Origin: Terana coerulea | Taxonomy: Eukaryota; Basidiomycota; Agaricomycetes; Polyporales; Phanerochaetaceae | Assembly (NCBI GenBank): GCA_024811115.1 | Contig: JAKOGH010001002.1 | Location: 1 to 46,734, forward strand | DNA: 46,734 nucleotides | Direction: 5' to 3' | In this document: piece by piece, positions 10,938 to 23,225 of the stretch | Numbering within the stretch: the first letter of the stretch is position 1 | Layout: each line of letters opens with the position of its first letter | Notes under the pieces: model-generated | Databases searched by the model: none | Told to the model about the DNA's origin: nothing | The model's input: only the letters and a program-made list of their open reading frames with translations | Program-made: the position numbers and the translations under genes

Positions 10938-13104
10938 CTCGCGCACTTGAGAATATACACAAGCGTCAGCGTGGTCCATCGAAGGGAAGAACTGAGAGAT
11001 GTCCATGAGGGAGGACGGAGCTCTTGAGGTCTTGATTCCATCCTTCTTTGATGTTGTGAACAAGGCACACACTGCATCGGTTGTACTTGTTGCATAGCCC
11101 CCCCAAATTGAGAGGGTGCAGCACTTCGTACTTCTGACACTCAAATTGCATGCGCTTCGCAATGCATTTCTCGAGCAGTTTCTCCAAGCAGTTCAAAAGA
11201 ACTATTGGGCGGTAGGCCTTTGCTACAGAGTAGTCAGGTTTATTGAGTTTGGGAATGATGACTGTGCGTGATTCCTTTAATTTGGTGGGCATGACTCCGG
11301 ACGTGATGCACACGCCAAAGAACCACGTTATCATGTCAAAGACGGATTCGTCCGCATCACGCTCCGTGAATGTGAACTTGTCCTCCCTTGTCCGTTCGTC
11401 CTTGTCGGGTTCGAGGATGATCTTCTTTAGCTAGAACCACAATGCGTGGTCTGGGCCTGGGGCAGAGAAGTTGCTTGTGTCTTTCAGCACCTCCTCTACT
11501 TCAGCCACGGATATCGGCATATACTGCCGCTCCTTGACCTCACGATATGCATAATCAATAAATGTTATGCTGTCTGCTGATGCGAGCTTGCGTGCCCATT
11601 TCGTAAATTGGTCCTGTAGGACCTCTGCCAGTTTGGCGGGTTCAGAGACGGGGTTTCCGTCTTTGTCTTTGATGCTTTGATTAGTGCTCTGCTTCCGTGG
11701 TTTCGTCTACGTGGCAGCGTCCCAAACTTTACTCTGATGCATAGCGCCCATTTTGGTTTCAAAATGGCCATGCTTGGCGTTTCTGAGAGTCGCTTGCTGC
11801 TGATTCTCAAATACGTGGACTTCTCGGACCAGAACTTGCATTGTTCTAGCGCTTTGGTCAAGTCTGTAAGGGTCTGGAGCGAGTTATCACCTTCATTTAC
11901 CTTCCTTTGCAGTGCCCTGGCTACCTTCTTTGACTGTTGCAAATTGCCCCTGGTCATGATAGTCTTGTCTCGCGCGGTGGAGCACTCGTGATTCCACCAA
12001 GATTTGCTTTTGGCACTGGGATTCGGGCATTTAGCCATGTCATCCCACTGTTTACACATTGCCTCATAGAACTTGTCAAAGACTGTGTCTATGTCCTGCC
12101 GCGTGAATTGGTCGGTAGTATGAATGCTCCGGCCCTTCTTATGATTGACTTCCTTCAGCCCCACGTACAGTATATTGCACACGTGCTTTTGGATGCCTTG
12201 CCAGTATTTCCGGCTATCCTTTGATCCATAAAGGATTGTGGGTTTTGGTTCTCTCACAGCTTTCACCCTTACTAAGAATTCTATCGGTGAGTGATCGGAC
12301 ATGTGCCAGTCTGCTCCCTCGAACTCTGGCATACTCGTCTGTGGCATTGGCCTCGCGGCACCATATTAGGTTGAGTACTCAGGCCGCTTCTCATAGTCTT
12401 TGCCAGCAAAGATCCAAGTCGGTGGCCCTCTTGCTTCACAGTCGTTTAGCAAAGACAGTCCTATATTGACTTCTGCAGCTTCGATGAGCATGTCACCGAA
12501 CTGTTTGGTCTTGTTGTCGAGTTGGTGAGCCGGATTGTAGTCCGGCCGCTCACGCTCGTCCCATTTCATGTGGCGGATATTAAAGTCCCCGCACATTGCA
12601 ACCACATTCGAGAGTTCTACGGCATGGCTTTCTAGCCACTTGACCGCTCGCGTGGGACTTCGAATCATTGTATACGTTGAGGAAGTTCATGACTTCCCTT
12701 CGATTGTTAAAGTCGCGCACACAACGTCCCCTTTGGATGCCATGCCTGGCAGCGGTGAGATGCGGGGGCTATAGTGCGCTCATTTTTGTTTACGTATGTG
12801 ACAGTTCTGCATTCCTTGGCAGCGCCAAGGCACACAAAGTTTCTGTGGTGGACGGTGTCTTCAATGACTTCTCCGTCCTTTGACTTGCCGGAAGCAACCC
12901 GTTTAGTGATGCCCCAAAATGGCTCCTGGATCATGACATGATCATGATCCAGGAAGTTTTCGAGCACATTGCCCTGGTTGGGTCTGGATTTCTGCACGTT
13001 TGCAGAGATGCAGAGCCAGTCTTTCACATCCAGATTGTGGGTTATGGGAGCGTGGTTCCCATCCTCATCTGTGTCCATTCCTTCTCAGGCATGCCCCAGC
13101 TCGT

Positions 13105-16100
13105 CTAAGGCATCGGAATCATCGATGTCTTGATGATCACACGTGGTGTCCGAGACTTCGGAACAGGGCATGCGTTTTGAAGCAACACTGCTTCTGCCTC
13201 CCATCCAACTGCCTCTATGTCTAGAGGTGATGCAATATCAAAGGGTTCTTCTTCGTCATCAAAGATGCTGGGGAGAAGCAGGTTGAAGTCAGGCATGTGC
13301 TCCTCAGGCACAGTTGCGTAACTCAATGCAGGAGAGATGGGGACACTGTCTCAGTCGAACAGGTCCTCAGGGGTTAATTCATGGTCTTGTTGGTGAGCAT
13401 GCTCACGAGGTACAGGTCCCGATGTCATGGCAGGCTCGGTTGGGGAGTCTGTCATTTGGGTCTCACACATCGTGCAATCCAAGACATCCACTGCGTTTTG
13501 CAGATGAAAAAGCCCAGATGCGTGATTCCGTCAATTGTGTACAGATTATTGGTATTATACATGCGGCCTACGCGGCCATGTGGATGTTCCCCTTGTTGTC
13601 AGTGGACTCGGAAGCCAGACTCACGTCCTGCTCGCCCTCCTTTCCGGAAGAACCAGGGCGCGCGCCTAGACCGCTTCGATCCGGGCTTGCCTTTGTTCTT
13701 CTTCGCCAGCTCGCGAAAATGCATATCGAGGCCCGATTGGCCCCAGCCCACGTTCTTGAGCTTCTTTCCGAGGACAGCATCGCCGAGCGCTACCCGAGCA
13801 AAGTTCTAAGAGTTCGCGAACTACTCCTTGTCCTGGCCGTGCTTCTTTATCGGGCACGAGGGCGACGTCGGGCCATGACCTGTGCAGTTACAGTTTCTGC
13901 AAAAGAGGTGGCTTTGGTCGTGCTTCTTAGGGCACGGGTGAGACACAATGCCCTCGTCGAGACAATAGGGCTTGCATTGCGTGCAGTAATGGTTGTGCAG
14001 CTCTGCGCTCTGAGAGAGCGAGCAGAGGCTACACCACTTGTTGAACTTAGACTGGCACCGGATGCCGAGTGCTGCCACGCGTAGCAGTGCACGCAGAAGT
14101 CGACTTTCTCCTTCCTGACGGAACATGCTGAAGTAGCACCGCTTGTTGCCGAGGAACTCCCACTTGGGGATTTTCCCAATAACCTTCTTCAGGGCCATGC
14201 CCTGATCCATGTTGCGAATGATGAAGATGAACATGGCAGAGCTGTCCACCTTCCCGTTCATCAGGTGAGCCTTCGGAGCGTACTCCGGTGCTCAACAATG
14301 GAGGCGAAGCTCCGGCCACGTGTCCACCATTGCCTGGTGAACCCGGGCCAGAGCCATCACCGTGCTGGACTCCATGTCCATGCACTGTACATTGTACAGG
14401 CAAACTTGGATGCAGTGAGCCTCGAGCATACAGCCCGAGTGCTTCTCGTCCTGCATCCCTCAGAATTCAGTGTTCTCGGTTATGGACCGATTGAGCGCCG
14501 TGATAAGGATCACAAACGGATGGGACCTGAAGAGGATGTACCACTACAGCTGGTTCGAGTGCCCTCGATCTTCTCGATTCGCGAGGACCTGGTACCGTTG
14601 TCGTTGACCTTGGCAAGGTCAGCCTGGACCTGCTCCACCCGCATGCAGATGTTATCACAAAACTCTAATACTCACCTGCTAGGAATGCTTGGAGGGGTTG
14701 GGGAGAGCAGGGGCTTTTGAGTAAAGTGAGTAGAGGAGATATGAATCAACGATGTTGTTGAGTCTGGGGTATTAGCCCTCAGACCAGCCTCCTTATATAC
14801 GTGTGTAGAGGGACCCCAGACACTATCTAAGACCTCTAATACCATGTGCTGACTGATGCAGTCAGGTGATCCATGACTAAGGCTCTAGAGCATACCGCTG
14901 CTCTAACTCCCTTATCGGATCTAACCTAGCTATCATGCTAACATCAACACTATCTAGATGTCCTAATCTAGCTACTATACACTACCAGTACACGATGTCA
15001 TAGTGGCCTCATAGTGAGGTCATAGTCTAGAACGAATCCAGAACTGAGTCCATGATCTTTGTGTCTGTATGAGGCATATCCCTGATAACCATGCATCCAT
15101 CGCATGGCCAACTGATCAGAATCTTGTAACGCTGTTGTGACGACTGGGTAACATGTCCCGTGACTTGATGTTACACTCTAAGCGCTGTATACTAGCGCTG
15201 AGGGAAATTGTGACAGATGTCGGCCGGTGGGGTCCGTGGTGGTGATGGCCTCCAAGAGGTCAATCCGGATTTCCTAGACTGGCCGTCTCGGGGGATAACA
15301 TGCTGGACGCTGCACTCCTTTCCTTTCTGCCCTTCGCGGGCCAGGGTTAGGGGCATGGCCACTTCCGCTAGCAGGTGCTTTCGCGGCCACGCTAGCGTAG
15401 GAGTCCAGGGCGGACTGGTTACGTTCTCTGACTGCGGGCGCAGAGGAGGGGCCGGCAGTATGGGGGCTGCGGCTGGGGCCACCCAGGTCGACCCGGACGG
15501 GATGAGCTTCGCGAGCTTCGCAGCGGCCTCGAAGCTCATCTGTGCATCGCTGACAGAGGCCATCAGCCCTGCGGCGCCTGCAACGTGGTTCCAGTCGGTG
15601 ACGACCGGAGGGTGGAGGTCCGTGCCTTCTTAGAAGACCCGGCCTTAGGAGGAGGGGTGATAGTGCGCTTCTTGCCCTTTGAGGCAGCGGCGACTTTCTC
15701 AGCGCGGGCCTCCTCGGCCGTGCGCTCACTCGAACGGGCTTGCCCTGCTTCTGCGAGCGGCCCTTCTCCTTGGAGGGGGGTCTGCTTTGCAGACGACGCA
15801 GTCGGCATCATGAAGCTGGGAAGCGGGGGAGGCGGCCGCCGGGGTGGGACACGCCTTGATGGCTGAGGCGACTTTGTCGACTTTGTTGGTGACGTTGTTG
15901 AAGCCTTGCTTGGCGTTCACGGAGAGGGTCTCTATGGACTTGCAGAGCTCGTCGATGCCCTTGTGGACGTCAGCGAGTGTTAGCGCAGAGCGCGCTGAAC
16001 GAGGGGTCCCCGAGGACCTTGGTGGCTCCGTCGCGGGAGGGAGTGCGCCCACTGGGAGACGTACACGTCAATCTTGGAATCAACCCGGAGGGCCGGGATG

Positions 16101-16634
16101 CTCCTGCCACTTATCTCGTGGGTGCCCGAGACGATCTCGTCCCAGGCCAGAGACAGCTTACGAAGGGCGCCTGCAAACTCGATGGGCTCGGTGGTCCGTT
16201 TCACCGGGTCCGTCTTGTTCCACAGCGTGATGGAGCCAGCAATGTTGTACTTGTTGCCGTCAACTAGAGTGCCCACGCTATGAGGCACAAGCTAAAGTTG
16301 CGGAGATCAGAGTGGATGTTCTCCACATAGAGTACCAATCCAGTCCGAGGCTGCGAGCTCCTCAAAGGACCTCTTGAGCTCGTTGAACCCAGCGAGGAAT
16401 GAGTTTACATAGACCTTCTCACGGAGAAGGTCTTCAAAGGAAAAAGTCCAGCATGCCCTTGGCGCCGGAGGTCGTGTCCTCAGTGCGGGGCGCTTGGACC
16501 TGATTTGCTCCTGGAGATCTGTGTGAGTGGCGTGGGTGTAGGAGGTGGCCTTAAGCCCACTTACCATACCGGTGTTGACATTCCTGGGCCAGCGTTAGCC
16601 GGGCCCTGAGAGGTGTTTCGCTGGTCTGAGACAT
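13105..16634 (-). pseudogene. LINE ORF1 (gag-like, zinc-knuckle), degraded and interrupted
   Basis: The likely start is the ATG at 16634 (MSQTSETPLRARL), and the reading ends near 13105 just before ORF2. Recognisable pieces are: a helical segment with DEIVSGTHEISGR (about 16130), an ADVHKGIDELCKSIETLS helix with FNNVTNKV (about 15930), the motif HDADCVVCK (about 15795), a Lys/Ala-rich linker (15700), a coiled-coil-like RVEQVQADLAKVND (about 14620), and a cysteine-rich region (14060-13870: WCSLCSLS, HYCTQCKPYC, LFCRNCNCTGHG) suggestive of zinc-binding knuckles for RNA. It ends in an acidic tail. The pieces lie in different frames and a 507-bp insertion splits the gene at 14669-15175. Assignment as ORF1 is from position before ORF2 and from motif recall. 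Confidence 0.65.
14669..15175 (-). mobile_element. Solo LTR-like insertion inside LINE ORF1
   Basis: A 507-bp AT-richer block is bounded by a perfect 6-bp direct repeat CTCTAA (14663-14668 and 15176-15181). On the minus strand it starts TGTAACATCAAG and carries a TATATAAG box (around 14795-14802), fitting an LTR promoter. It ends GTGAGTA, so the 3' end is TA, not the usual CA. Removing it joins CAGCGC to TTAGAGTTTTGTGAT and gives an open LEFCDNICMRVEQVQ reading in ORF1. Unrelated in sequence to the 945-bp LTR pair. Confidence 0.6.
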
Positions 16635-16837
16635 TGCGATAATAGTGCAGGCAGTGCAGAGAGTTACAAGGCAATGAGTGTGCTGAACGGGTTCAGTGTC
16701 TTGTCTTTTGTGACTACACATTGCCAGGTATTTATACTACGACTTATTTGATCTTACTGCCTCGCGAAGCGCGACGGTGGTCCGTGTCCCTCATGTTTAG
16801 CACGCTGGTTAGAACTAAGAATGCATTGATTGTATTG

Positions 16838-17350
16838 CTACATGTTAGGCCTCGTTCGGAAGGAGCGGGTCCTTCGCGAATTCCTCAATGCCTTCGCACA
16901 ACTGGTTCCCCTCCTCGCAGCTTTCTGCCTGAGAAGAGTTCGGATGTGAGATAGATTAGTCCACATGCCTGATGTTGCATGCGTACCTCCTGGCGGCGCA
17001 CTCGCTGGATGCGTTCTAGGCCCTGGAGGGCCTGGGAGAAGCCGACCAAAAGGTCGACTTGGCCTCCCACTTCTTGTCAGTGGTGGGAAGAGGAATTCCT
17101 CCTCTCTATCCACCGCGCCCAATCTGCACCTTCGCAGATGGACCCGGCTAGGACTTCCAATTTGAGGAAGTCCTGGAAGGAATACTTGGGACCATTGTCC
17201 CTGACCTTCCTGCGTCTGTAAGGTAATTAGTTGTGGCGGTACGTGCTCGTGAGCATAACTCATGGCGCCGTCCGGCCTGCCCTTCCTTTGTCCTTCGCGC
17301 GCACGCAGGACAGGGGACAGCTTCAGGGCGCCTCCTTCCGGCAAAGAGGA
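16838..17350 (-). pseudogene. Unassigned coding remnant upstream of the LINE
   Basis: On the minus strand, two overlapping frames carry protein-like text: a GPKYSFQDFLKLEVLAGSIC segment with ADWARWIER (about 17190-17110), then after a frame change LLVGFSQALQGLERIQRV and ACGLIYLTSELF (17060-16940). This helical, charged composition resembles gag-like proteins of fungal retroelements, but I do not recognise the family. It could be an upstream exon of ORF1 or a separate element remnant. Confidence 0.35.
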
Positions 17351-17359
17351 CGCGTTAGT

Positions 17360-19350
17360 CAGCAGGGGTGGACCATGGTGCTGTGGGTGTTGAAGTGATA
17401 GAGCTTGGATTCAGTCTGGTGCTGAACGCGAGTCTGTCCTCTCTCTTTATTGTTGGTCCATCTTATATAAGTGTGGACGATAGGAGCTCTCTGCAGTGAT
17501 AGTTGTGAGAGAGAACCGTGTAGTGAGCCAGGATGCCAAAGCATCTCGCTCTGTTAAGGTGAGCAGGTACTCAGACTTCTGGGGTTCTGAATCCATGCAG
17601 GGCTGGAGATCCAGTGGTGCAGCGCCCGGCAGTACTCTGCCTAATACTCGCATCACTTTCCCTTCATCTACTAGAGCTCTGTGCAAACTTTCATAATTGT
17701 GCAGGGGTTCAGACCTCGCCAGAGCGGGTTCTCGGTCCTTGTGATTCACACGCCCCACAGGAGGCAGCCATGCGCCAAGGGGATTCTCGGTTATCCATCG
17801 ATATCAACAAATATATTGCTAATTTCTTAGGATTTACAGGTGGGGCCCCCGTAAAGGGGGTAAACAGTGGGCGAAATAGTGACCAGGGCCTGAGCCCCAG
17901 TGTGTCCCTCCCTCGTCGACACAAGGTCAACATAGGTCATGGTTCGCACCTGAGCAGTCTCTATGCTAGCAATGGGGGGATCAGACAGCGTTTCCGCTAG
18001 CCTGATCCCTATGAAAGGTGCCCCTAGGGCGCTGATTAGGCCAGACGGCCCTCGTTTTTTATACTTACTGGCTCGCACAGCGAGCCCTGCCGTAAGTGAG
18101 GCGAAAAGAAACCAAGGAAAGAAAAGGGGTGAGGACAATTGAGGCTGCAGAGGAAACGAGTAGGTGGGGCGTTTACTCGAGGTGGTGGTGGTCACGAGGT
18201 CAAGCGGCGCTGATGCCTATCCGATCATCGCGTCATCTGAACATCCGTGACTTGTTGAATTAACTCTGCTTGGTCTCGCCGTCTCTGCTACTGCCTATTA
18301 CCATGACTGTCCAGTCGATTACAATTATAGGACGAACTTTCTAAAAGAAAGATTCAGCAGCCATGTTGCAGCCAGTGACTGTGTCGGTGGATTGGGCTTA
18401 TTGGTGGTGAGTGTTCTTGTCTTAGGTTTGCACTGCCAACAGCCTGCGTCTAAGCTTCATTCATATCTGCCAGTGGTCATAGTTCTCGAGGAGTCAAAGC
18501 TAGCTCATCGCCAATCTTGCTCTGGTACCAACACCTCACCAAGTCCCACTGTCGCTCTACGTGGCTAGTGAGCCTTCACGTTCTCACTCTGACGATGGCA
18601 GCGGGCCCCAAGTCTACCACTGGCAGTCACCTCGAGAATGAGGGCAACGTCAGCATTAGCGATGATCGACAAGAGGCATCCATACACGAACCCTCAATCT
18701 TTGACTTCAACGCTTATGTATCGGATGAAGGGGATAGGTGTGTCATCTCAGCTTCAGATAGTATCCTTAACATAGCTAAAAACCCAGCCCTTCCAGCCTT
18801 CACAGCGTCGATAACACGGAATATAGCCCACTGATGTCCTTGATCGACCTTCCATCTATCTTTAATATCCGTACAAATGTTGCTGATGATGATGCGACAA
18901 ATACCTCCCAGGTGGGCCGTTACAGTAGATCTATACTGACGATAATAGCCTGACCTTGGATTAGTATCCTGGAAGCAAGCATTGAACATTGGCCCCAGGA
19001 GAGATGTGAGTTGTTCTGTGAATTTCATCATGACAGCGAATTAATACTGGGTACCAGTACACCACTCAGAACTCCAGAGGAGCAACATTCAGTCGCGAAC
19101 GGAGAATCTTCAACGCATTCTGGCGAGGGATTTGCTGCAGCCACCAGCCAACCGAACAAACTCTGCACGTGAATGCGAAGACCCTGAAATGCCAAGAGCA
19201 TGCTCGCCGTCTCTTGCAAAGCAAGCAGAAATGCATCGAGGGCAGAAAGCAGTGCAGGAACTACGGAGTTCTAAGTGACGATTCTCAAGTGAGACAGTTA
19301 GATACCAATGTGTTTATTGTTTAGCTGGAGATGCTGACGTTTATTCATCC
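17360..19350. other. Gene-poor stretch with short open frames
   Basis: Short open frames exist at 17447-17758 (minus), 17827-18195 (minus) and 18595-18834 (plus, MAAGPKSTTGSHLENEGN...), but none shows a motif I recognise. The plus frame at 18595 and a Ser/Thr-rich stretch near 19050-19170 could be leftover N-terminal exons of the DUF6535-type gene that follows. A perfect 7-bp stem (GGCTCGC ACA GCGAGCC) lies near 18072-18088. Confidence 0.4.
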
Positions 19351-19354
19351 TGTA

Positions 19355-20990
19355 AAACGCTAGGACCGCGAAGCAAGCACTTGTAGAATGGGCCTCCGCC
19401 TCTGGTTGGGCCGAGATGGCAAAGATTGCGCGGAACTTGGACGAGGACAAGATCTAGGATTGCAAAGAGGACATCGACACCTTGTTAACATTTGTGCGTT
19501 ATATCACCCACATTGCGCTCGATTGCACTGATCGCAGCCCCGCAGGCCGGCCTGTTCTCCGGCCGCTGTCACTAGCTTTGTTGTGGACTTGTATCATAGT
19601 CTCCAGCCTGACCCCCAAAACGAGGTGGTCAGGCTTCTCCAGCAAATCACTGCGCAGACAAGCTCATACACACTCGCCGATGGTCACCTTGTTGCATCAA
19701 CATCGCTGCTCTCGCCTTCGCTGGCATTCCAGCCAGACCCTGTTCTAGTTCGGGTCAACAGCCTGTGGTTCGCCCTCCCTGATTGTCAGCCTCATCACGG
19801 GCGTCGCTTGGGATCCTGGTCAAGCAATGGCTCCGCAAGTACATGTCCCTCGAGTACAACGCGCCAGTACAACGCCTTCGCGCTCGCGAGTTCGCAGCGC
19901 CAGGGCTGCAAACCTGGAAGGTCTTTGAGATTGCGGCCATGCTGCCGCTGCTCCTGCAGCTCGCGCTCGCGCTGTTCTTTGTTGGCATGTGCGTCTTTAC
20001 GAAGTCCGTGGACCAGCGCGTGGGCAACACCACCATTCCGCTTGTCGTCGGCTGGGCGTTTTTCTTTGTCATGGCGACACTTGCTCCTGCTGTTTCCCCT
20101 CGTTGCCCGTACAAGACAGCACTCGTGAAGGCCTCAATGGTCAAGGTGCGCGGGCTCCTCTGGTCGCTTGCTCGGACAGCGGCTTCATCCATACTGTCGG
20201 GCGAAGAAAGCCATCTTCCGCTGTTCCGAGTCACCAAGATACTACTGGCAGTCGGATATGCCCCACCACAATAGCTTCCACAAAACTCTACATGCCGTCC
20301 TCATAGCCTTGCTTTTCCCTTTTTACGGCCTTGGATTTGTCATGCTGCGGCGTGCACATCATGAAGGCAGCGCTGGCCTGGATCTGGCATCGCCTGCAAA
20401 CTGTGCAACGGAGAGATTGGGTGGGACCGCTACAGTGGAGGCGCTCTGGAGGCCATGTTGCAGTCCGTCATTTGGCAACGAGGACCAGATGAAGAGAGCG
20501 GTGCAGTAATGGAGGGTGCCAAGGACGTTGGCCTCCTGATCGCCCCTAGACGCCATCCTTCTAAACAATGAGCTACTGCCCTTCTTTCTCAGTCGTGTGT
20601 TGCCACATCGACAACAGTGCGGTTTTCGGAAATTGTGAAGTTTGTCCTATAAATCACGGGCCATCGCCTGCAAGAGGAGTTGATTGTTGAAGAGCTTTGT
20701 ACGCTCCCCGAACGAATCAGCAAAGGACAACTTTTCTGGGTTGTGGAGACACTTGAGTACGCAGCTCAACACACTTTCCAAAACGACTTCTCACCGCGCT
20801 GGTATCTGGACCCATTCACTACTGACCAAGGAAAAGATGAGATCCTTGCCCTGCTCTTCCTTTGCTCCCTCCAGGAGACTGCTCTGCATCAGCAGAATAA
20901 TTTTTGGCTTACAAAGCCTTATAAGCGCTCAATTACATATAAGGCACGCAATCTTTGGATCGAATTGGAAGCACATGGATTGGGACCCTA
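19355..20990 (+). pseudogene. DUF6535-type multi-pass membrane protein gene, broken
   Basis: These agaricomycete proteins are predicted membrane proteins of unknown function. The order of recognised segments fits the family: WASASGWAEMAKIARNLDED and DCKEDIDTLLTF (19385-19490); an intron with GT..AG ends (about 19493-19537); AGLFS, then SFVVDLYHSLQPDPQNE (19545-19625); VRVNSLWFA (19750-19776); a hydrophobic stretch; LVKQWLRKYMSLEYNAP (19820-19870); two further helices (AAMLPLLLQLALALFFVGM); and a PRCPYKTALVKAS segment (20095-20140). C-terminal traces include DAILLNNELLPFFLSRV (20550-20600). There is a TAG in DKI*DCKED (about 19453) and frame shifts near 19557, 19777 and 19812 and again in the C-terminal half. 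Decayed beyond function. Confidence 0.75.
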
Positions 20991-22660
20991 TGCATTGGAA
21001 GGCTCACAAGCCTTGCAGCATCTTGCAAGGCTTGGCAGGATTAGATGCCTTGAAGGCCTTGGAAGGCAATCCCATAGCTTGCAAGGCTAACCCGGGTTGC
21101 TCCTGTAGGATTATTCATTTATTTTGTTTATTTTGCATACTCAGACTGTGTAATGGAAATCAAAAGAAAATATATTCTATTACTACTACATGGTACAGTG
21201 ACAGATATAACAGTGAAAAGAGAAACCCTTCATAGGTGGTGAAGCGGAGAGTAAGAGTCAGCGGCCATCCTAGGTCGAGCCGCTGCAAGCTATGGCACCG
21301 ACAGCGATAATAGCACCTGTTCAAGCGCATTCGCCACTTCGTCCCACCGCTGGCGCTCGCAAATCCATATGTGCAATCAGTCCCGCCTGCGCTGTCTGCA
21401 AAACGGCCGCGGCCCCGTAGCGCGCATGTGTGCAGAACGCATAACTATTTATGCTCGTCGCCGCTTACGCCGATGCTGAACCTGCTCATCGGGCGCACAC
21501 AGTGGGAGGTTGCAACAGCGATAGATGGTGGGTGCATGCTGACAGGTCCATTTCAAGAGAGTGGTTCACTGTCCAATGCAAGAGGTTCAAGTGAGAACAA
21601 CCTCACGGCCGGAATAGCAGAGATGCTGTGGCTCACCTGGTGGAATGTCACAAAATGCACGAGTTTACATATTTGTGCCTTTTGGTAAGTGTATGTGTAT
21701 ATGTGCGAGCTCTGCGTAAGTATTCGAGGCTGTGTACCGTAATGTAGTAGGAGGGTAGATAATGCGGATGCCACCTGACAACAATTCTGAGTAACATTGA
21801 ATGCAAGCTGACGTGGCTGGCTTGATCGGCCACAGAGCTGGTGCAGTGAAGGGAAAGGGTGAGCAGGGCGGGATTGAGCATTTGGCCGGAATGGGGCACC
21901 AGGCAAGAGTGAGCAAGGGTGAGGGCGGTGGGGAACCTGAAAAAGTAGTCACTGTGATGCATCAAGTCAGTTTAGGAGCGTTGGTTTAGAGGAGGCCGCA
22001 AAAGCCTTCAGTGGAACACGCGTCGCCTCCAAAATCTGGAAGCTGAGATGCATGACGTCAGAGGAGGCACTTGGAAGGTCAGAGAAGGACTCAACTAGCT
22101 GTGATTGACCTTACAAGACCATGCAAATCAATGCAAGGCAGATATTGCATTCCAAGGCAATGGAAGGCAATGTCAGGCTGCTTTCATATTCCAAGCGCTC
22201 ATTGGGCCGGTCAGCGCTTACAAGGCGATACTCCGCTTCCAAGCTTTCCTTTATTCTGCTGATGTGGCATATTCAATTGGGCCCTCCACTCTGGCTTTAC
22301 ACTATCCACAAATATGCACCACCGCAGCTCATGCACCTATTTTAAATCACTGCCATTGGGCTGCACGACCAGATCTTGAACTTGTGTCCGCCATGGCTGA
22401 AGCCACCCGCCAGCGCCGTTCCAAACCCGTGGCTGCTTGACATGTCGAAGTTGGAGACTGAGTGCAGGTGCACAGGCATGCACGCGCATTGCGCATAGAT
22501 GCCCTGGCGCATCAGCACATCAGCACCACAAGGTCTATCGATTCCTTAGTACGGACTTGTTTCATTTACCCCCTGGCTCATTCTCCCTCCCTGTCCCTTA
22601 ATTTCTAGGCTTGCTACGAGCAACCAATCACTCTCTTATATACCCACTCTCTCCGTTCGA
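20991..22660. other. No recognisable gene; CTTGCAAGGC/CCAAGGCA-rich stretches
   Basis: Around 21005-21090 and 22115-22240 the sequence is built from recurring CAAGGC, CCTTGCA and GGAAGGC words on both strands. Open frames here are short and show no motif. No TIR or target duplication could be established around them. Confidence 0.5.
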
Positions 22661-22666
22661 GCACCC

Positions 22667-22835
22667 TCAGAGACTTTCCTTACTCGAGCGTGCGTAGCCC
22701 TTCGTTCTCACGAACACGTCATGTACTCACATACTGCTGTAGTTCGGACTGACTGTCTGTCTGTTAGGTGAATACATATCAGAGACTTTCCCTTACTCTG
22801 AGCTTCGGACTGACTGTCCGTCTGTTAGCCTCATG
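22667..22835 (+). repeat. Imperfect tandem duplication in an LTR-like region
   Basis: Two copies of a block with CAGAGACTTTCC(C)TTACTC and TTCGGACTGACTGTCYGTCT followed by GTTAG lie in tandem at about 22667-22768 and 22781-22829. Upstream is CTTATATACCCACTCTCTCC, a TATA-like box with a pyrimidine-rich start region. This is the layout of a fungal LTR end, but I could not find both borders. Confidence 0.45.
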
Positions 22836-22879
22836 CGCGTCTGCCTTGCAAGCCGGACCCTTGCGAACTTGGATATCAG

Positions 22880-23225
22880 TAGTGATAGGCAGGGGTTTGC
22901 AAACCCTCTGAGGGTTAAGGGTAAGGGTACGGATGGTAAGGGTAAGGGTTGAGGAAAGTTAACCCTTGTCTAGCAGGGGTCTGGTATATTGCTGAGAGAG
23001 CTGCAAGTGTTATAAGTGCTTTCTATAACAATGCAAGCCACTCAAAAAAAAAGACTGACATTATAAGTAAGTGGGGAAAGGCACTTAAAGCACCATTCTC
23101 AGCCTATTTTGGCAAGGCTTTGAAGGGTAACCCTCAACCCTTACCCTTCATGAGGGTAAGGGTATTGGAGAGTAAGGGTAAGGGTTGCCCTTTGAGCATG
23201 GAGGGTTTACCCTTGCCAATCACTA
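22880..23225. mobile_element. hAT-type MITE (346 bp) with 8-bp target duplication
   Basis: The ends TAGTGATAGGCAGGGGT (left) and, in reverse complement, TAGTGATTGGCAAGGGT (right) form a TIR that continues through AAACCCTC. It is flanked by a perfect 8-bp direct repeat GATATCAG (22872-22879 and 23226-23233), the duplication length of the hAT superfamily. Both subterminal regions are packed with GGGTAA/TTACCC words (22917-22955 and 23118-23215). It has no coding capacity, so it would depend on a transposase elsewhere. Confidence 0.75.

Larger units (their letters stand above)
5691..13078 (-). pseudogene. LINE ORF2: endonuclease, reverse transcriptase, RNase H (degraded)
   Basis: The product would nick target DNA and copy the element RNA into the nick. 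From ATG near 13078 the endonuclease is seen as MIQEPFWG (about 12920), CGDFNIRHMKWDE (about 12580) and HMSDHSPIEF (about 12290). The reverse transcriptase follows: SRTVIIPKLNKPDY with YRPIVLLNCLEKL (11190-11280), motif A MDISQFFPSMDH (about 10990), GVSQGSALSPILTN (about 9850), and the catalytic YVDD at 9738-9749. After an insertion, the chain resumes as SLFHVVTRPSEL at 8788-8753, then a thumb/connection region to about 8080. LFIDGSMLK near 7620 is the start of RNase H, and a basic tail ends in MAPK and a TAA at 5691. Multiple frame changes and stops mean no functional product. Confidence 0.8.
5691..16634 (-). mobile_element. Non-LTR retrotransposon (LINE) with nested insertions
   Basis: The minus strand carries, in order, a gag-like ORF1 with zinc-knuckle-type cysteines, then ORF2 with AP-like endonuclease, reverse transcriptase and RNase H segments, the usual order of a fungal LINE with RNase H. 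Frame breaks and stop codons are scattered throughout, so the copy is dead. Three LTR-like insertions lie inside it (14669-15175, 9981-10937 and 8794-9738). Removing them leaves roughly 8.5 kb. The 5' boundary beyond the ORF1 start at 16634 and the 3' boundary beyond the stop at 5691 are not defined by target duplications that I can see. Confidence 0.8.

Noticed and set aside
12920..12950. Strong palindrome CTGGATCATGA / TCATGATCCAG in the LINE endonuclease
   Set aside because: It encodes the expected LDHDHVMIQE stretch of the endonuclease, so coding constraint explains it.
22440..22860. Complete solo LTR
   Set aside because: A TATA-like box and tandem duplication are present, but neither terminal dinucleotides nor a target duplication could be established.
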